Source: Bacillota bacterium (GTDB lineage: Bacteria > Bacillota > Sulfobacillia > Thermaerobacterales > RSA17). Taken from it: DNA of 6,910 nt. This document shows positions 6,890 through 6,910 of the stretch, piece after piece. The position numbers and the translations under genes are program-made. Under the pieces are notes generated by a model. That model was not told the DNA's origin and did no database searches. It saw nothing but the letters and a program-made list of their open reading frames with translations. The stretch lies in contig PKRI01000058.1 in the NCBI GenBank assembly GCA_017577485.1, positions 1 through 6,910 on the forward strand, read 5' to 3'. Numbering within the stretch: the stretch's first letter is position 1; each line of letters begins with the position of its first letter.

Positions 6890-6910
6890 GCCGCCGGCAC
6901 CACCGGCGGC
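6890..6910. repeat. GC-rich perfect hairpin at the window edge
   Basis: GCCGCCGG (6890-6897), loop CACCA, then CCGGCGGC (6903-6910) form a perfect 8-bp stem with a 5-base loop. It lies about 60 bp upstream of the peptidase start. No T-run follows it on the minus strand, and the plus-strand continuation is outside the window. It could be a terminator stem for a neighbouring gene, a transcript-end structure, or part of a Gly/Ala-rich coding stretch in this GC-rich DNA. Confidence 0.35.

Noticed and set aside
1..6910. tRNA, rRNA, CRISPR arrays, insertion sequences, long direct repeats, Rho-independent terminators
   Set aside because: None was recognised. The coding regions are nearly contiguous, and no stem followed by a T-run was seen.

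Overview
The window is about 70% or more G+C by eye. It carries strong Bacillota-type Shine-Dalgarno sequences (GGGAGG and GGAGGTG cores) and frequent GTG/TTG starts. It contains the start of addB, the Gram-positive (AddAB-type) recombination nuclease subunit. This combination suggests a high-GC, probably thermophilic member of the Bacillota, such as the Thermaerobacter or Symbiobacterium neighbourhood. The placement is inferred from composition and gene content; no database search was possible.

Layout: (1) Positions 1-2720, minus strand: a 906-codon N-terminal part of addB. The reading frame is open to the window edge, so the end of the nuclease domain lies outside. (2) Positions 2717-3931, minus strand: a 12-helix-type MFS transporter lying directly upstream of addB and overlapping it by 4 bases (GTGA). 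The two are very probably co-transcribed and translationally coupled. A 10-codon mini-ORF with its own good Shine-Dalgarno ends in the same GTGA arrangement on the transporter start. (3) Positions 3932-4049: a 118-bp divergent intergenic region with an extended -10 candidate for the plus-strand gene and a cluster of GC palindromes. (4) Positions 4050-5480, plus strand: one reading frame fusing an N-terminal EVE (PUA-like, modified-base-binding type) domain to a complete-looking alpha/beta hydrolase. (5) Positions 5429-6829, minus strand: an M20-family metallo-dipeptidase with all metal and catalytic residues. It converges on and overlaps the fusion gene by 52 bases. (6) Positions 6830-6910: upstream region of the peptidase with a GC-rich hairpin at the window edge.

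Functionally these are mostly independent units: DNA double-strand-break processing (AddB), small-molecule efflux or uptake (MFS), and peptide turnover (M20). The EVE-hydrolase protein is the least ordinary item. EVE domains normally stand alone or are fused to nucleic-acid-acting enzymes, so one joined to an esterase/lipase-type hydrolase is worth following up. No rRNA, tRNA, CRISPR array, insertion sequence or convincing Rho-independent terminator was seen.
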